Assembly: GCA_018652595.1 (NCBI GenBank)
Contig: JABIBU010000001.1
Span: 1-54,364, forward strand
Source of the DNA: Candidatus Magasanikiibacteriota bacterium
Lineage (GTDB): Bacteria > Patescibacteriota > Patescibacteriia > Magasanikbacterales > UBA922
Reading direction: 5' to 3'
DNA length: 54,364 nucleotides
Translations under genes and position numbers: made by a program
The notes under the pieces: generated by a model
Told to the model about the DNA's origin: nothing
What the model saw: only the letters and a program-made list of their open reading frames with translations
The model's database searches: none
Shown: piece after piece, positions 33,195 through 41,378 of the stretch
Position numbering within the stretch: position 1 is the first letter of the stretch
Layout of the letters: each line of letters opens with the position of its first letter

Positions 33195-34262
33195 ATGGAA
33201 AATTACATCGCATTTCTAAAAAATTATACTTACGCTGGTAATACCTTGTGGGATTATTGGTGGGCATTGGTAATATTTTTTGCAGTTTTGGTTGTCTTAA
33301 AGTTTATTCAGCTTGTCGTAATAGTCCGCTTAAAAAAACTTGCCAAAAAGACTATTACTGAGATAGACGACACTGTGATTGCTATTTTTGGTAGTATCAA
33401 GCCTTGGTTTTATTTACTAGTATCAGTTTTTGTTGCAATAAAGTATTTGAGTTTGCCAGATTTGGTTGGAAAAGTGGTTTATGTACTTTTGGTAGTGGCA
33501 GTAGTGTATGAAGTAGTTAGAGCTTTTGAAAAAGTTTTAGATTATTGGCTCTATAGGCAAATGCAAAAAAGTGAAGCTGGAAATGCTGAGCAATCCAAAT
33601 CAATGATGAGAATTTTGAAATTAATAGCCCAGGCAATTTTGTGGTTAATTGCACTTCTAATGATCATGTCAAACTTGGGAATAAATATTACTTCACTTGT
33701 GGCGAGTCTGGGTATTGGTGGTATCGCAGTAGCACTTGCATTACAAAATGTATTAAGTGATTTGTTTTCCAGCTTTTCTATCTTTATGGATAAGCCGTTT
33801 GAAGCAGGGGATTATATACAGGTCGGTACTGATTCTGGTACCGTTGAGCGTATTGGTATGAAGACTACAAGAGTCCGTACTTTACTTGGTGAAGAATTGG
33901 TAATTTCCAACAAAGAATTAACATCTGCACGAGTGCAAAATTTCAAACGCATGGAAAAACGTCGCGAAGCTATTACTCTAGGTCTAACTTATGAAACTCC
34001 AAAAGAAAAACTAGAAAAAATTCCTGAATTAATAAAGAAGGTAGTGGATGAAGTTGAATTAGCTACATATGATCGTTGTCACTTTTCTACTTATGGTGAT
34101 TTTAGTTTAAATTTTGATATTGTTTATTATATTGACGAACCAGATTATGGATTGTATATGAGTGTGAAGCAAAAAGTTAATCTGGGTATTTTTGATGAGT
34201 TTGCAAAGGCGGGGATTGAGTTTGCTTATCCTACACAGTTGGTTTATACAAAGAAAGGTTAA
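33195..34262 (+). CDS. mscS: MscS-family mechanosensitive channel
   Basis: Small-conductance channel that releases solutes on osmotic downshock. I start it at the ATG 33195 (MENYIAFLKN); the earlier TTG start would read through the repeat. The 355 residues have four membrane helices, the last being the pore: GINITSLVASLGIGGIAVALALQNVLSDLFSSFSIF (TM3), followed by FEAGDYIQVG and GTVERIGMKTTRVRTLLGEELVISN of the beta domain, and an alpha/beta C-terminus. The next gene starts three bases downstream. Confidence 0.93.
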   Translation: MENYIAFLKNYTYAGNTLWDYWWALVIFFAVLVVLKFIQLVVIVRLKKLAKKTITEIDDTVIAIFGSIKPWFYLLVSVFVAIKYLSLPDLVGKVVYVLLVVAVVYEVVRAFEKVLDYWLYRQMQKSEAGNAEQSKSMMRILKLIAQAILWLIALLMIMSNLGINITSLVASLGIGGIAVALALQNVLSDLFSSFSIFMDKPFEAGDYIQVGTDSGTVERIGMKTTRVRTLLGEELVISNKELTSARVQNFKRMEKRREAITLGLTYETPKEKLEKIPELIKKVVDEVELATYDRCHFSTYGDFSLNFDIVYYIDEPDYGLYMSVKQKVNLGIFDEFAKAGIEFAYPTQLVYTKKG

Positions 34263-34265
34263 AAT

Positions 34266-34916
34266 ATGAATGAACAAAAATATAGAGTCAATTATTTAGG
34301 ATTTACAGTTAACACAAAAAAAGAATCCATAATGATCGGTGTTGGCATGTTGATAATTTTATTGAATCGTTTGATTACTCAAATTGCGTTGGATGTTTTT
34401 TCTTCATTGGAAGTGGTAACAGGTGTGGCCGTGATTACAGGGCTGGTAGGATTTTTACTAGCTTCTTTGGGGATTTTTTTAATTAGGCAAAATAAAGTTT
34501 TTTTAGAAGTGACCTCCAGTGGGTTTATCATCTCACGTTTTCATAAGAACCAATTAAAAGAGCAAAAGGTAATAAGTACGGCTGAAATCAAAAAAGTGAA
34601 ATTAGAAGCATCCAGATTTACAGTTGCTGGTGGTGGAGTAGGGGCCAGAAGATTTATTTTAAACTTTTTACTAGAAAATGGCGAATCAGATGCTGTTTTT
34701 ATCAATCCTAAGGGGGTGTCAGATTTGAAAGAAAGTTTGTTATATTATGATCATGTTGAAAAAACAGAATTGACTGAAGTGGAAGAAAATATATTAAAAG
34801 TAAAAAAAATAGAAAAAGACACGAACTCTTTTATATTGAAGGGTGTTATTGTAATGATTTTGGCTATAATATTGTTTGCTGGTATTATAGTTTATTTCCT
34901 TTTATTTTATAAATAG
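34266..34916 (+). CDS. Membrane protein of unknown function with PH-like middle domain
   Basis: A 216-residue protein with two helices near the N-terminus (residues 22-40 and 52-78), a soluble beta-rich segment (85-165, FLEVTSSGFIISRFHKNQLKEQKVISTAEIKKVKLEA) resembling bacterial PH domains, and a C-terminal helix (190-214). It is co-transcribed with mscS at a three-base gap and ends in a bidirectional terminator. I do not recognise a named family. Confidence 0.65.
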   Translation: MNEQKYRVNYLGFTVNTKKESIMIGVGMLIILLNRLITQIALDVFSSLEVVTGVAVITGLVGFLLASLGIFLIRQNKVFLEVTSSGFIISRFHKNQLKEQKVISTAEIKKVKLEASRFTVAGGGVGARRFILNFLLENGESDAVFINPKGVSDLKESLLYYDHVEKTELTEVEENILKVKKIEKDTNSFILKGVIVMILAIILFAGIIVYFLLFYK

Positions 34917-34918
34917 TA

Positions 34919-34943
34919 AAATCACCCTCAAGGGTGATTTTTT
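34919..34943. terminator. Bidirectional terminator between 34916 and tRNA-Thr
   Basis: AAATCACCC-tcaa-GGGTGATTT with A/T runs at both ends; it serves the plus-strand operon and the minus-strand tRNA. Confidence 0.85.
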
Positions 34944-34947
34944 CCTG

Positions 34948-35021
34948 AGCCGTCTTCCGGAATCGAACCGGAGACCTCAGCCTTACCATGGCTGCGCTCT
35001 AACCAACTGAGCTAAGACGGC
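34948..35021 (-). tRNA. tRNA-Thr (GGT)
   Basis: Minus strand: acceptor GCCGTCT/AGACGGC, D arm GCTC-AGTTGGTTA-GAGC, anticodon stem CAGCC/GGCTG with loop ATGGTAA (anticodon GGT), T arm CCGG-TTCGATT-CCGG. No CCA is encoded. Confidence 0.95.
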
Positions 35022-35086
35022 ATTTGACGTTGGCATTATAAAGCATATTTAATTTTTTGTCAATTGATATTATTAACAATTAATCT

Positions 35087-35491
35087 ATGTCATTTTTAAA
35101 TTATATTAAGATTTTTTTGCTATCTCTGGTTAGTTTTTTGTTACTAGATGGACTCTGGTTATTGGTTGTGGCTAAAAATTTCTATAAAAAATATTTAGGA
35201 TTTATAATGGGCCCAGTCAATTGGGTGCCTGTTATGATTTTTTATCCATTATATATTATTGGGCTAGTCTTTTTGGTAATTGTGCCGGCTATAGAGAGCG
35301 GTTCGTGGGTGAGGCTGTTGTTTGGGGCGGCGTTATTTGGGCTTTGTGCTTATGGGGCCTATGACCTAACTAATCAGGCTACAATAAAAGATTGGCCATG
35401 GATCGTTACCATAGTTGATATTTTATGGGGAATGATTGGGGCTGTGATTGTGTCCTCTGTAACTTTTTTTATAATTAATAAATTTTTCTAA
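35087..35491 (+). CDS. DUF2177 membrane protein
   Basis: A 134-residue protein with four membrane helices and the DUF2177 pattern: LLDGLWLLVVAKNFYKKYLG, MIFYPLYIIGLVFLVI, LFGLCAYGAYDLTNQATI and a final helix after DILWGMIGAVIVS. Function is not known. It precedes tspO by two bases, so the two are co-transcribed. Confidence 0.85.
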   Translation: MSFLNYIKIFLLSLVSFLLLDGLWLLVVAKNFYKKYLGFIMGPVNWVPVMIFYPLYIIGLVFLVIVPAIESGSWVRLLFGAALFGLCAYGAYDLTNQATIKDWPWIVTIVDILWGMIGAVIVSSVTFFIINKFF

Positions 35492-35493
35492 AT

Positions 35494-35988
35494 ATGTTTA
35501 AAAAAAAGAAACGAAATCTCAAAAAATTAATAATTGCCCTAATTATTCCACAGTTGGCTGGATTTATTGGTTCTATTGCCAATTTTACATCACTAGATAC
35601 CTGGTACGAAGGAATTGTAAAGCCAAGTTTCAATCCACCCAATTGGATATTTGGTCCAGTTTGGACCGGATTGTTTCTTCTAATGGGCTATGCGTTGTAT
35701 ATCATTTGGGAGAAAAAACCAAAGTGGGGGAAAAATAAAAAGAGTGACTTTGCATTATTAATATTTTACACCCAACTGGGTTTTAATGTGATTTGGTCTT
35801 ATTTATTTTTTGGATTGCAAAATCCCTTGTTTGCTCTGGGTGAGATATTGGTTTTGTGGGCTGTAATTGTCCTAAATATCGTGCTTTTTTGGCGTTTGGA
35901 TCGCCGTGCTGGATTATTACTCTTTCCGTATATATTATGGGTAACATTTGCTATTTTCCTAAATTATGCCATTTTTATACTTAATTAA
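35494..35988 (+). CDS. tspO: TspO/MBR family protein
   Basis: TspO binds porphyrins and other hydrophobic ligands in the membrane. The 164-residue protein has five helices and the family words LAGFIGSIANFTSLDTWYEGIVKPSFNPP (split by me for length: LAGFIGSIANF, WYEGIVKPSFNPPNWIFGPV), WTGLFLLMGYALY and RRAGLLLFPYILWVTFAIFLN. It has a somewhat basic N-terminus. The ligand here is unknown. Confidence 0.92.
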   Translation: MFKKKKRNLKKLIIALIIPQLAGFIGSIANFTSLDTWYEGIVKPSFNPPNWIFGPVWTGLFLLMGYALYIIWEKKPKWGKNKKSDFALLIFYTQLGFNVIWSYLFFGLQNPLFALGEILVLWAVIVLNIVLFWRLDRRAGLLLFPYILWVTFAIFLNYAIFILN

Positions 35989-35998
35989 CAGTATGCCA

Positions 35999-36027
35999 TT
36001 GACAAAATTTTGGATTTGATGTATTAT
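35999..36027 (+). promoter_or_regulatory. Promoter of rpmG
   Basis: TTGACA (35999-36004), 17-bp spacer, TATTAT (36022-36027). Confidence 0.75.
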
Positions 36028-36064
36028 GTAGAGGTCTTAAATTTACTATAAAACTATCAAATAT

Positions 36065-36232
36065 ATGGCCAAATCAAGAGAAAGAGAGAATATGATCAAG
36101 ATGCAGTGTACTGAGTGCAAGCACACTAACTATTTTTCCCACAAGAACAAGAGAACTTTGAAAGATAGATTGGAGCTTAGCAAACATTGTAAATTTTGCA
36201 AAAAGCATACTCCTCATAAAGAGACAAAATAA
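36065..36232 (+). CDS. rpmG: 50S ribosomal protein L33
   Basis: A 55-residue L33 with two zinc-binding pairs: [12 protein letters not shown] and [13 protein letters not shown]. The sequence [15 protein letters not shown] is a little longer at the N-terminus than the usual start. It has a clean promoter upstream and a terminator 14 bases after the stop. Confidence 0.9.
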   Translation: MAKSRERENMIKMQCTECKHTNYFSHKNKRTLKDRLELSKHCKFCKKHTPHKETK

Positions 36233-36245
36233 GCATAACAAAATA

Positions 36246-36272
36246 AAAATCCTCTGAATAAGCGGATTTTTT
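36246..36272. terminator. Terminator of rpmG
   Basis: AAAATCC-tctgaataagc-GGATTTT plus T run. Confidence 0.65.
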
Positions 36273-36276
36273 GTTG

Positions 36277-36347
36277 CAGGCGCGGAAGGAATCGAACCTA
36301 CGCTAGAGGTTTTGGAGACCCCTGTACTACCATTATACCACGCGCCC
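36277..36347 (-). tRNA. tRNA-Trp (CCA)
   Basis: Minus strand: acceptor GGGCGCG/CGCGCCT with U8 following, anticodon loop CTCCAAA (anticodon CCA), T arm AGG-TTCGATT-CCT, discriminator G. The first acceptor pair is a G-U wobble, as in tRNA-Glu. No CCA is encoded. Confidence 0.92.
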
Positions 36348-36417
36348 TTGTAAATTCAGTGGATATTATACACTATATTGGGAAATAAATCAAGACCTCC
36401 TACTTCAAACTGTTACA

Positions 36418-36600
36418 CTTTGCCTATTTCCACGTCTACTATAGTATAAAGCAGTAATTCTCAAAAATATGTGGAATAAACTGGGTAAAATTTTGAGAGG
36501 AAAAAATTCTGGCAGACGTTGCGTGAGTCTGAATGTATTTCTTAAGTATGGCCTTTCATGGAGAGAGTTGAATTAAAAAATACATAGTTTTCCTAGCAGG
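36418..36600 (+). other. Gap between tRNA-Trp and the BaiN-like gene: possible 35-residue small ORF or RNA
   Basis: The 363-base gap (36348-36710) holds a TTGCCT...TAGTAT promoter-like pair at 36420-36447 and an ORF at 36469-36576 encoding a basic 35-residue peptide (MWNKLGKILRGKNSGRRC start). There is no SD, no family match and no terminator, so it may be a small protein, an sRNA or chance. Confidence 0.2.
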
Positions 36601-36615
36601 GTGAGTTAAACATGT

Positions 36616-36644
36616 TTGACTTGTCTTGTTTGGTATAATATTAT
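36616..36644 (+). promoter_or_regulatory. Candidate promoter of the flavoprotein-msr operon
   Basis: TTGACT (36616-36621), 17-bp spacer, TATTAT (36639-36644). A second TATAAT (36702-36707) lies directly before the start codon. Confidence 0.5.
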
Positions 36645-36710
36645 TTATGATTTTAAAATAGCTCAGTAGGGGCTGTTTTTGTTTTGGTCAAATTGTGTTA
36701 GAATATAATC

Positions 36711-37952
36711 ATGTCTGAAATATACGATCTAGTAGTAATAGGAGGTGGACCAGCTGGAATTATGTCAGCTGGGATAGCGGGCTCACACGGTGCGCGGGTT
36801 TTGCTATTGGAAAAAAACAAAGATCTAGGCAAAAAGATTCTTATCACTGGTAAAGGAAGGTGTAATATTACACAGGCAGAATTTGATTTGCGTAAGCTGG
36901 TCGAGACTTATGGAAAGACAGGAAAATTTTTGTTTTCATCTTTTCATCGATTTGGTCCGAGAGAGATAATGGACTTTTTTGAAAACAGAGGTGTAGAACT
37001 AAAGACCGAGAGAGGTGGAAGAGTTTTCCCTGTTAGTGACAATGCTCGTGATGTGGTAAGTGCTCTCAAAAAGTTTCTAAAAGAAAATAAGGTTGAGATT
37101 ATGTACGGAGCATGTGTTTCTGGTTTTGAACATGAAGACGGAGAAATAAAGGCAGTAAAGCTGGGTAGTAAAAAAATAAAAACAAAAAATTTGCTTATTG
37201 CAACTGGAGGCCTATCCTATCCTGTCACTGGGTGTACTGGAGATGGCTTTACTTGGGCAAAGGATTTGGGTCATTCTGTTACAGAGCCAGCCCCGGCACT
37301 CGTTCCTCTCAAAATAAAAGAACCTTGGACAAAGAAGTTGCAGGGATTAACTCTAAAAAATGTTGGTCTGGTAGCCAAGCAAGGAAAAAATAAAATTACC
37401 GATAGACAGGGTGACATGCTATTTACTCACTTCGGTATTACTGGTCCAATAGTTTTGGACATGAGTAAAGAGGTTATTGGGGCTGATAAAAAAGGAAAGA
37501 TTGAATTATTTCTCAATTTAAAACCCGCCCTTGGTCGTGAGCAATTGGATGCTCGTATTCAGAGAGACTTCAAAAAATATTCTAATAAAGTTTTTAAGAA
37601 TGCTTTGGGAGATCTACTAGCCAAGAAAATGATCCCAATAATTATTGAGCAGTCTGGCATTGATCCAGAAAAAAAAGTAAATAGTATTACCAAAGCAGAG
37701 CGTTTGAAATTTCTTGAATTAATACAAAATATAAAAATGACAGTGACAGGTAACACAGGATATATCCAAGCAATTGTAACTAGTGGGGGAGTGAGCTTAA
37801 AAGAAATCGACCCAAAGACAATGAGATCCAAAATAATACCAAATCTATACTTTGCCGGGGAAGTATTAGACATAGACGGTCCGACTGGTGGGTATAATTT
37901 GCACGTGGCTTGGAGCACTGGATTTAGTGTAGGTAGTCAATTTAATAAATAA
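36711..37952 (+). CDS. BaiN/HI0933-family flavoprotein
   Basis: A 413-residue FAD-dependent oxidoreductase: [18 protein letters not shown] (FAD-binding loop), [80 protein letters not shown], and [26 protein letters not shown] at the C-terminus. The family (formerly YhiN) lacks a firm physiological role. It heads a run of redox genes, msrB, msrA and VKOR, with short gaps. Confidence 0.9.
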   Translation: MSEIYDLVVIGGGPAGIMSAGIAGSHGARVLLLEKNKDLGKKILITGKGRCNITQAEFDLRKLVETYGKTGKFLFSSFHRFGPREIMDFFENRGVELKTERGGRVFPVSDNARDVVSALKKFLKENKVEIMYGACVSGFEHEDGEIKAVKLGSKKIKTKNLLIATGGLSYPVTGCTGDGFTWAKDLGHSVTEPAPALVPLKIKEPWTKKLQGLTLKNVGLVAKQGKNKITDRQGDMLFTHFGITGPIVLDMSKEVIGADKKGKIELFLNLKPALGREQLDARIQRDFKKYSNKVFKNALGDLLAKKMIPIIIEQSGIDPEKKVNSITKAERLKFLELIQNIKMTVTGNTGYIQAIVTSGGVSLKEIDPKTMRSKIIPNLYFAGEVLDIDGPTGGYNLHVAWSTGFSVGSQFNK

Positions 37953-37956
37953 GAGT

Positions 37957-38322
37957 ATGAAACTAAATAAATTGACTGAAAAAGAAAAAAAGGTAATTAT
38001 TGATAAAGGAACCGAACGGCCTTTTACTGGCGAGTACGATAAGTTTTTTGAGTCTGGTAAATATGTTTGTCGTCAGTGTGGAGCAGATCTCTATCGTTCG
38101 GAAGATAAGTTTGATGCTCGCTGTGGCTGGCCTGCATTTGACGATGAGGTGCCTGGTGCCATAAAGCATTTGCCAGATGCCGATGGATCGCGTACTGAGA
38201 TACGATGTAATAAATGCGATGCTCATCTGGGACATGTATTTCAAAATGAAAAGCATACCCCAAAAAATGTTCGTCATTGTGTCAATTCAATTTCATTAAA
38301 ATTTGTACCTTATGAAAAATAA
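37957..38322 (+). CDS. msrB: Peptide methionine (R)-S-oxide reductase MsrB
   Basis: Repairs methionine-R-sulfoxide. The 121 residues have the zinc pairs CRQCGADLY and [10 protein letters not shown], the substrate motif GWPAFDDE, and the catalytic cysteine in [11 protein letters not shown]. No signal peptide is present, so the enzyme acts in the cytoplasm. The msrA start overlaps its last codons. Confidence 0.95.
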   Translation: MKLNKLTEKEKKVIIDKGTERPFTGEYDKFFESGKYVCRQCGADLYRSEDKFDARCGWPAFDDEVPGAIKHLPDADGSRTEIRCNKCDAHLGHVFQNEKHTPKNVRHCVNSISLKFVPYEK

Positions 38323-38923
38323 GGGAGTGTCAACCTCGTATTATCATCGTTCGCTCGGTCATAAAAAAACTCGCTTGAGCTCGTCTTTTCACGACTCTCA
38401 CTCACTCGATAATAAAACCATAGTTCTCGGTGGTGGATGTTTTTGGTGTACTGAGGCTACCTTTTTACTTTTGCCTGGTGTTACCAAAGTTGAACCAGGT
38501 TATGCTGGTGGAGATGTACCAGATCCTACTTACGAGCAAGTTTCAGCGGGGGATACTGGTCATGCAGAAGTAATACGTGTCGAATATGATTCAAAAAAAA
38601 CTGATTTAGATAATATATTTGAATTATTTTTTACAGTGCATGATCCAACTACGCTTGATAGGCAGGGGGCTGATGTTGGTACTCAGTATCGCTCAATTGT
38701 GCTTTATGAGGATGAAGGACAAAGACAATCAACTGAAGATTATATTGCAAAAATCCAAGATAATTATAAGGATAAAATTGTAACTGAGATAAAAAAACTA
38801 GATAAATTTTATCTAGCCGAAGATTATCATAAAAATTATTTTGAAAAAAATCCTAATGCTGGTTATTGTCGAGTAGTTATTGCGCCAAAAGTTGAAAAAG
38901 CCAAAAAAATAATTAATAAATAA
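38312..38923 (+). CDS. msrA: Peptide methionine (S)-S-oxide reductase MsrA, N-terminus extended by a repeat
   Basis: Repairs methionine-S-sulfoxide. From [17 protein letters not shown] (catalytic Cys in GCFWC) the protein is normal: [47 protein letters not shown] and [12 protein letters not shown]. Before this, about 34 residues ([20 protein letters not shown]...) are encoded by a palindromic segment (about 38335-38415) with TATTATC...CGATAATA ends. The ATG at 38312 overlaps msrB by 11 bases; a GTG at codon 6 is another option. The extension seems to be a repeat inserted between the old start and the gene body. Confidence 0.92.
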   Translation: MKNKGVSTSYYHRSLGHKKTRLSSSFHDSHSLDNKTIVLGGGCFWCTEATFLLLPGVTKVEPGYAGGDVPDPTYEQVSAGDTGHAEVIRVEYDSKKTDLDNIFELFFTVHDPTTLDRQGADVGTQYRSIVLYEDEGQRQSTEDYIAKIQDNYKDKIVTEIKKLDKFYLAEDYHKNYFEKNPNAGYCRVVIAPKVEKAKKIINK

Positions 38924-38927
38924 TTCT

Positions 38928-39332
38928 ATGCTTTATATTATTTTATTCGTACTAAGTATTGCTGGGATGATAGATAGCCTATATATCTATCACAAGAACA
39001 AACAAGTAGCACCAATGACATGTCCGATAAATAGTGATTGCAATGCAGTGTTAAAAAGTAAGTGGAATAAGTTTCTAGGAGTAAAAAATGAAGTCTGGGG
39101 ATTTTTATACTTTTTATTTATTTTTTGCCTAAGTACTTTTTATATTTTTGGTTTGTTTGATCTTCTAAATTTTGATCTGATTGTGTTTTTTACAGTTGCT
39201 TTTGGATTTCTTTATTCTCTGTTTTTAATATATGTGCAGATTTTCAAAATTAAGGAATACTGCCTGTATTGCCTGTATTCAGCTGGGATAAATTTATTAA
39301 TGTTTTTATTTACTATATATTTTGTTTTATGA
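38928..39332 (+). CDS. Vitamin K epoxide reductase (VKOR) family protein
   Basis: VKOR homologues oxidise DsbA-like partners through a quinone, making disulfides outside the membrane. The 134 residues have four helices, the loop cysteines C-PINSD-CNAV, and the active-site pair CLYC before the last helix. No thioredoxin domain is fused. It sits after msrB-msrA and overlaps the next gene by ATGA. That the redox partner is the cysteine-containing lipoprotein that follows is inference. Confidence 0.88.
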   Translation: MLYIILFVLSIAGMIDSLYIYHKNKQVAPMTCPINSDCNAVLKSKWNKFLGVKNEVWGFLYFLFIFCLSTFYIFGLFDLLNFDLIVFFTVAFGFLYSLFLIYVQIFKIKEYCLYCLYSAGINLLMFLFTIYFVL

Positions 39333-39784
39333 AAAAAATATTTCTTTTATCTTTTCTAATTCTTCCTTTGCTTTTATTTACCGGAGCAGGGTGTAGTGAT
39401 AGTCTTCCAGAAGATCAACAAGTTGATTACGAAGAAGATGTAGCGCCTTTGATAGAGGAAGTAGATGGGGATTATAAAGTCCGTGGTAGCTGTAATGTGG
39501 TCGCAGAAAAAAGTACTTGTATAGATTATGTGGGATCTCTTTGGGATCAGCCAGAGCAGAAAGAATTAAATTGTAGTAATGTGGGAGTGTATTCCGATAA
39601 TACTTGCCCATATTCTGAGCTAGGCGGTTGTCAGATGGGTGGTGGGACATTTACAGAGGTTATTACATGGCACTATGGCACTGGTGGCCAGGCATTCACT
39701 GCTGAGGACGCATATTATGCTGCTCAGGCCTGTAATACACTTCCTATGGGGACATGGGTTGGATCGGATCATTTTTTACAATAA
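39329..39784 (+). CDS. Exported cysteine-containing lipoprotein
   Basis: The start at 39329 (MKKIFLLSFLILP) overlaps the VKOR stop as ATGA; an earlier in-frame start lies inside VKOR. The 151-residue product has a lipoprotein signal with lipobox FTGAGC (Cys22) and a mature domain of about 130 residues with seven or so cysteines (RGSCNVV, KSTCIDY, LNCSN, NTCPYSELGGCQMGG, QACNT). The cysteines suit disulfide formation by the coupled VKOR. The fold is unknown. Confidence 0.75.
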   Translation: MKKIFLLSFLILPLLLFTGAGCSDSLPEDQQVDYEEDVAPLIEEVDGDYKVRGSCNVVAEKSTCIDYVGSLWDQPEQKELNCSNVGVYSDNTCPYSELGGCQMGGGTFTEVITWHYGTGGQAFTAEDAYYAAQACNTLPMGTWVGSDHFLQ

Positions 39785-39799
39785 TATAAGCAATAAATA

Positions 39800-39826
39800 A
39801 AAACAGCCTTTCAAAGGCTGTTTTTG
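39800..39826. terminator. Bidirectional terminator
   Basis: AAAACAGCCTT-tc-AAAGGCTGTTTT, shared by the msr operon and the minus-strand gene at 39858. Confidence 0.9.
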
Positions 39827-39857
39827 GTTTGTTAGGGGTTGGGTGGCGTCCCCCTTG

Positions 39858-40127
39858 TCATGCGACAGTTGGTTTTTGGTCATTTTTCGAGGTTGTTGCC
39901 TCGAGGCGTCCGAGAATATCGACCTCTGGCATTTTTCCTGCGATGAGCAGGTCGATTGCCTCAGGGTCAAGCCCTTTGTAGCGAAGTAGATGATTCCGAA
40001 TTTCTTCATCATCCCAATCAGAACTTCGTTGTTGTGGAATCCACATTTCCAGCAGAAAGGTATATGCTTCGCACATGTTCTTTTCTGCTTCCAAGATTAC
40101 TCCCGGTAAGCTTTTATCTTTCGCCAT
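39858..40127 (-). CDS. G+C-rich orphan small gene, unknown function
   Basis: I start this gene at 40127 (MAKDKSLPGVILE), because AAAAGGAGG (40139-40131) lies just before that ATG. The 89-residue, mainly helical protein (ILEAEKNMCEAYTFLLEMW, DDEEIRNHLLRYKGLDPEAIDLLI) matches nothing I know. Promoter TTGCCC-17-TAGGAT precedes it. A purine tract AAGGGGGAC follows the stop, then the shared terminator. Like the other orphan units it is richer in G+C than its neighbours and has a clear SD. Confidence 0.6.
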   Translation of the reverse strand: MAKDKSLPGVILEAEKNMCEAYTFLLEMWIPQQRSSDWDDEEIRNHLLRYKGLDPEAIDLLIAGKMPEVDILGRLEATTSKNDQKPTVA

Positions 40128-40151
40128 GTTCCTCCTTTTGCCACCCACTTT

Positions 40152-40180
40152 ATCCTAGCATGTTTATTGGTTTTGGGCAA
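40152..40180 (-). promoter_or_regulatory. Promoter of the 39858-40127 gene
   Basis: Minus strand TTGCCC (40180-40175), 17-bp spacer, TAGGAT (40157-40152). Confidence 0.5.
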
Positions 40181-40289
40181 GATTGTTTAATAATATTATT
40201 TTAATGTATATTACTTATCCACAATAATTTTTTATATTAAAATATTTTTCTGCTATACTTTAAAGATAATAATTTTTTAATTAAACAAT

Positions 40290-40799
40290 ATGAAGAAAAA
40301 AGGATGGGGCATAGCTGCTATTTTGGGAATCGCAGTTTTTTTATTTACGGTCTTTGCCTATAGTTGGGTTTATGATCGTCTTGAATTGGTAAGTGAGGGG
40401 TTGGCTAATCCAAAATTTCCTTATCCGAAATATTCACAAGAAGATTTGAGTAAAATGTTTCCGCAATATGTAAATGAAGATGTGGTCACTACTCAGAGTC
40501 CAGAAGAGACTCATGAAATTTTTCTAAGTCACTTAAAAGCTGGGAATATTAATGAGGCAGTTGAATGTTGTTTTGTGAAGGGGGATTGGGAAGACCAGAA
40601 AGAGTTTTTTCAAGGTGTAAAGGATAAAGATATGTGGGATGTGATGGTGGCGGATTTGAGTGAGATTGAGAAGGATTTATTTTTGGGTACAAAAATAACC
40701 TATGTGTACAGTGGTACTTGGGAAGGCGGAAAGAAAATAGCTAATGTGATAACATTTATAAAAAATTCAAAAGGTGTTTGGTTGATTGATAGTTTGTAG
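40290..40799 (+). CDS. Membrane-anchored protein of unknown function
   Basis: A 169-residue protein with one N-terminal helix (GIAAILGIAVFLFTVFAYSWVY) and an exported domain with THEIFLSHLKAGNINEAVECCF and a final beta part (ITYVYSGTWEGGKKIANVITFI). The pattern resembles the cystatin-like/NTF2-like DUF4878 type, in which a helical stretch precedes a curved sheet. No catalytic residues stand out. It is the only gene between the orphan unit and the DUF559 element. Confidence 0.6.
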   Translation: MKKKGWGIAAILGIAVFLFTVFAYSWVYDRLELVSEGLANPKFPYPKYSQEDLSKMFPQYVNEDVVTTQSPEETHEIFLSHLKAGNINEAVECCFVKGDWEDQKEFFQGVKDKDMWDVMVADLSEIEKDLFLGTKITYVYSGTWEGGKKIANVITFIKNSKGVWLIDSL

Positions 40800-40810
40800 A
40801 TTATAATTTG

Positions 40811-41317
40811 TCCCCTCCTTTTCAAGGAGGGGTAATACATGAGCCCGAGCAAAGCGAAGAGGTGATTGAGGGGGTGGTTATAACGCTATATTAGCTATGT
40901 CAAAAATATTCAATCAAAAAAGACAAAAGCATTTGAGGAAAGAATTACGAGGAACTCTGGTAAAAAGTGAGGCTGCTCTTTGGAAGAAGTTACGTGGTAG
41001 TCAGATAGGTTTTAAATTTCGTCGCCAGCATGGTATTTGGCCTTATATTGTAGATTTTTATTGTCCCAGGGTTAAATTGGTTGTGGAAATTGATGGCTAT
41101 ACTCACATTGATGAAGAAGATTATAAAGAAGATTTAAAAAGAGAAAAATATTTAAGATCTTTGGATCTGAATATAAAAAGATACTCCAGTGGTTTTGTGT
41201 TGAAAAACATAAAAGAAACCTGCTTTGATATTTATGGTAAGTGTGTGGAGCTTAAAGGTGATTCTGAGTACACCACCCCGCCACTTCGTGTGCGCCCCTC
41301 CTCCGAAAGGAGGGGGC
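40811..41317 (+). mobile_element. DUF559-nuclease element bounded by palindromic inverted repeats
   Basis: The left end has CCCCTCCTT-ttc-AAGGAGGGG (40812-40832) and, 40 bases on, GAGGGGGTGG. The right end mirrors this: CACCACCCC (41271-41279), then CCCCTCCT-ccga-AAGGAGGGG. The nuclease gene fills the interior, and its last 18 or so codons run into the right repeat. The architecture equals the small element at 25052-25152. Confidence 0.65.
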
Positions 41318-41325
41318 AAATATAA
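40897..41325 (+). CDS. DUF559 endonuclease-like protein
   Basis: A 142-residue protein of the Vsr-like PD-(D/E)xK superfamily: SEAALWKKLRGSQIGFKFRRQ, then YIVDFYCPRVKLVVEIDGYTH containing the D...ExD-type active site, EDYKEDLKREKYLRSLDLNI and RYSS. These residues are those of a competent nuclease. The C-terminal tail (TTPPLRVRPSSERRGQI) is translated from the repeat and is not part of the fold. It probably cuts or nicks DNA for the movement of its own element, which is inference. Confidence 0.85.
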   Translation: MSKIFNQKRQKHLRKELRGTLVKSEAALWKKLRGSQIGFKFRRQHGIWPYIVDFYCPRVKLVVEIDGYTHIDEEDYKEDLKREKYLRSLDLNIKRYSSGFVLKNIKETCFDIYGKCVELKGDSEYTTPPLRVRPSSERRGQI

Positions 41326-41378
41326 TATTACCCTTCGTAAGGGGGATCAAATGTGAATTAACTTTTTAAAAAAACAGT

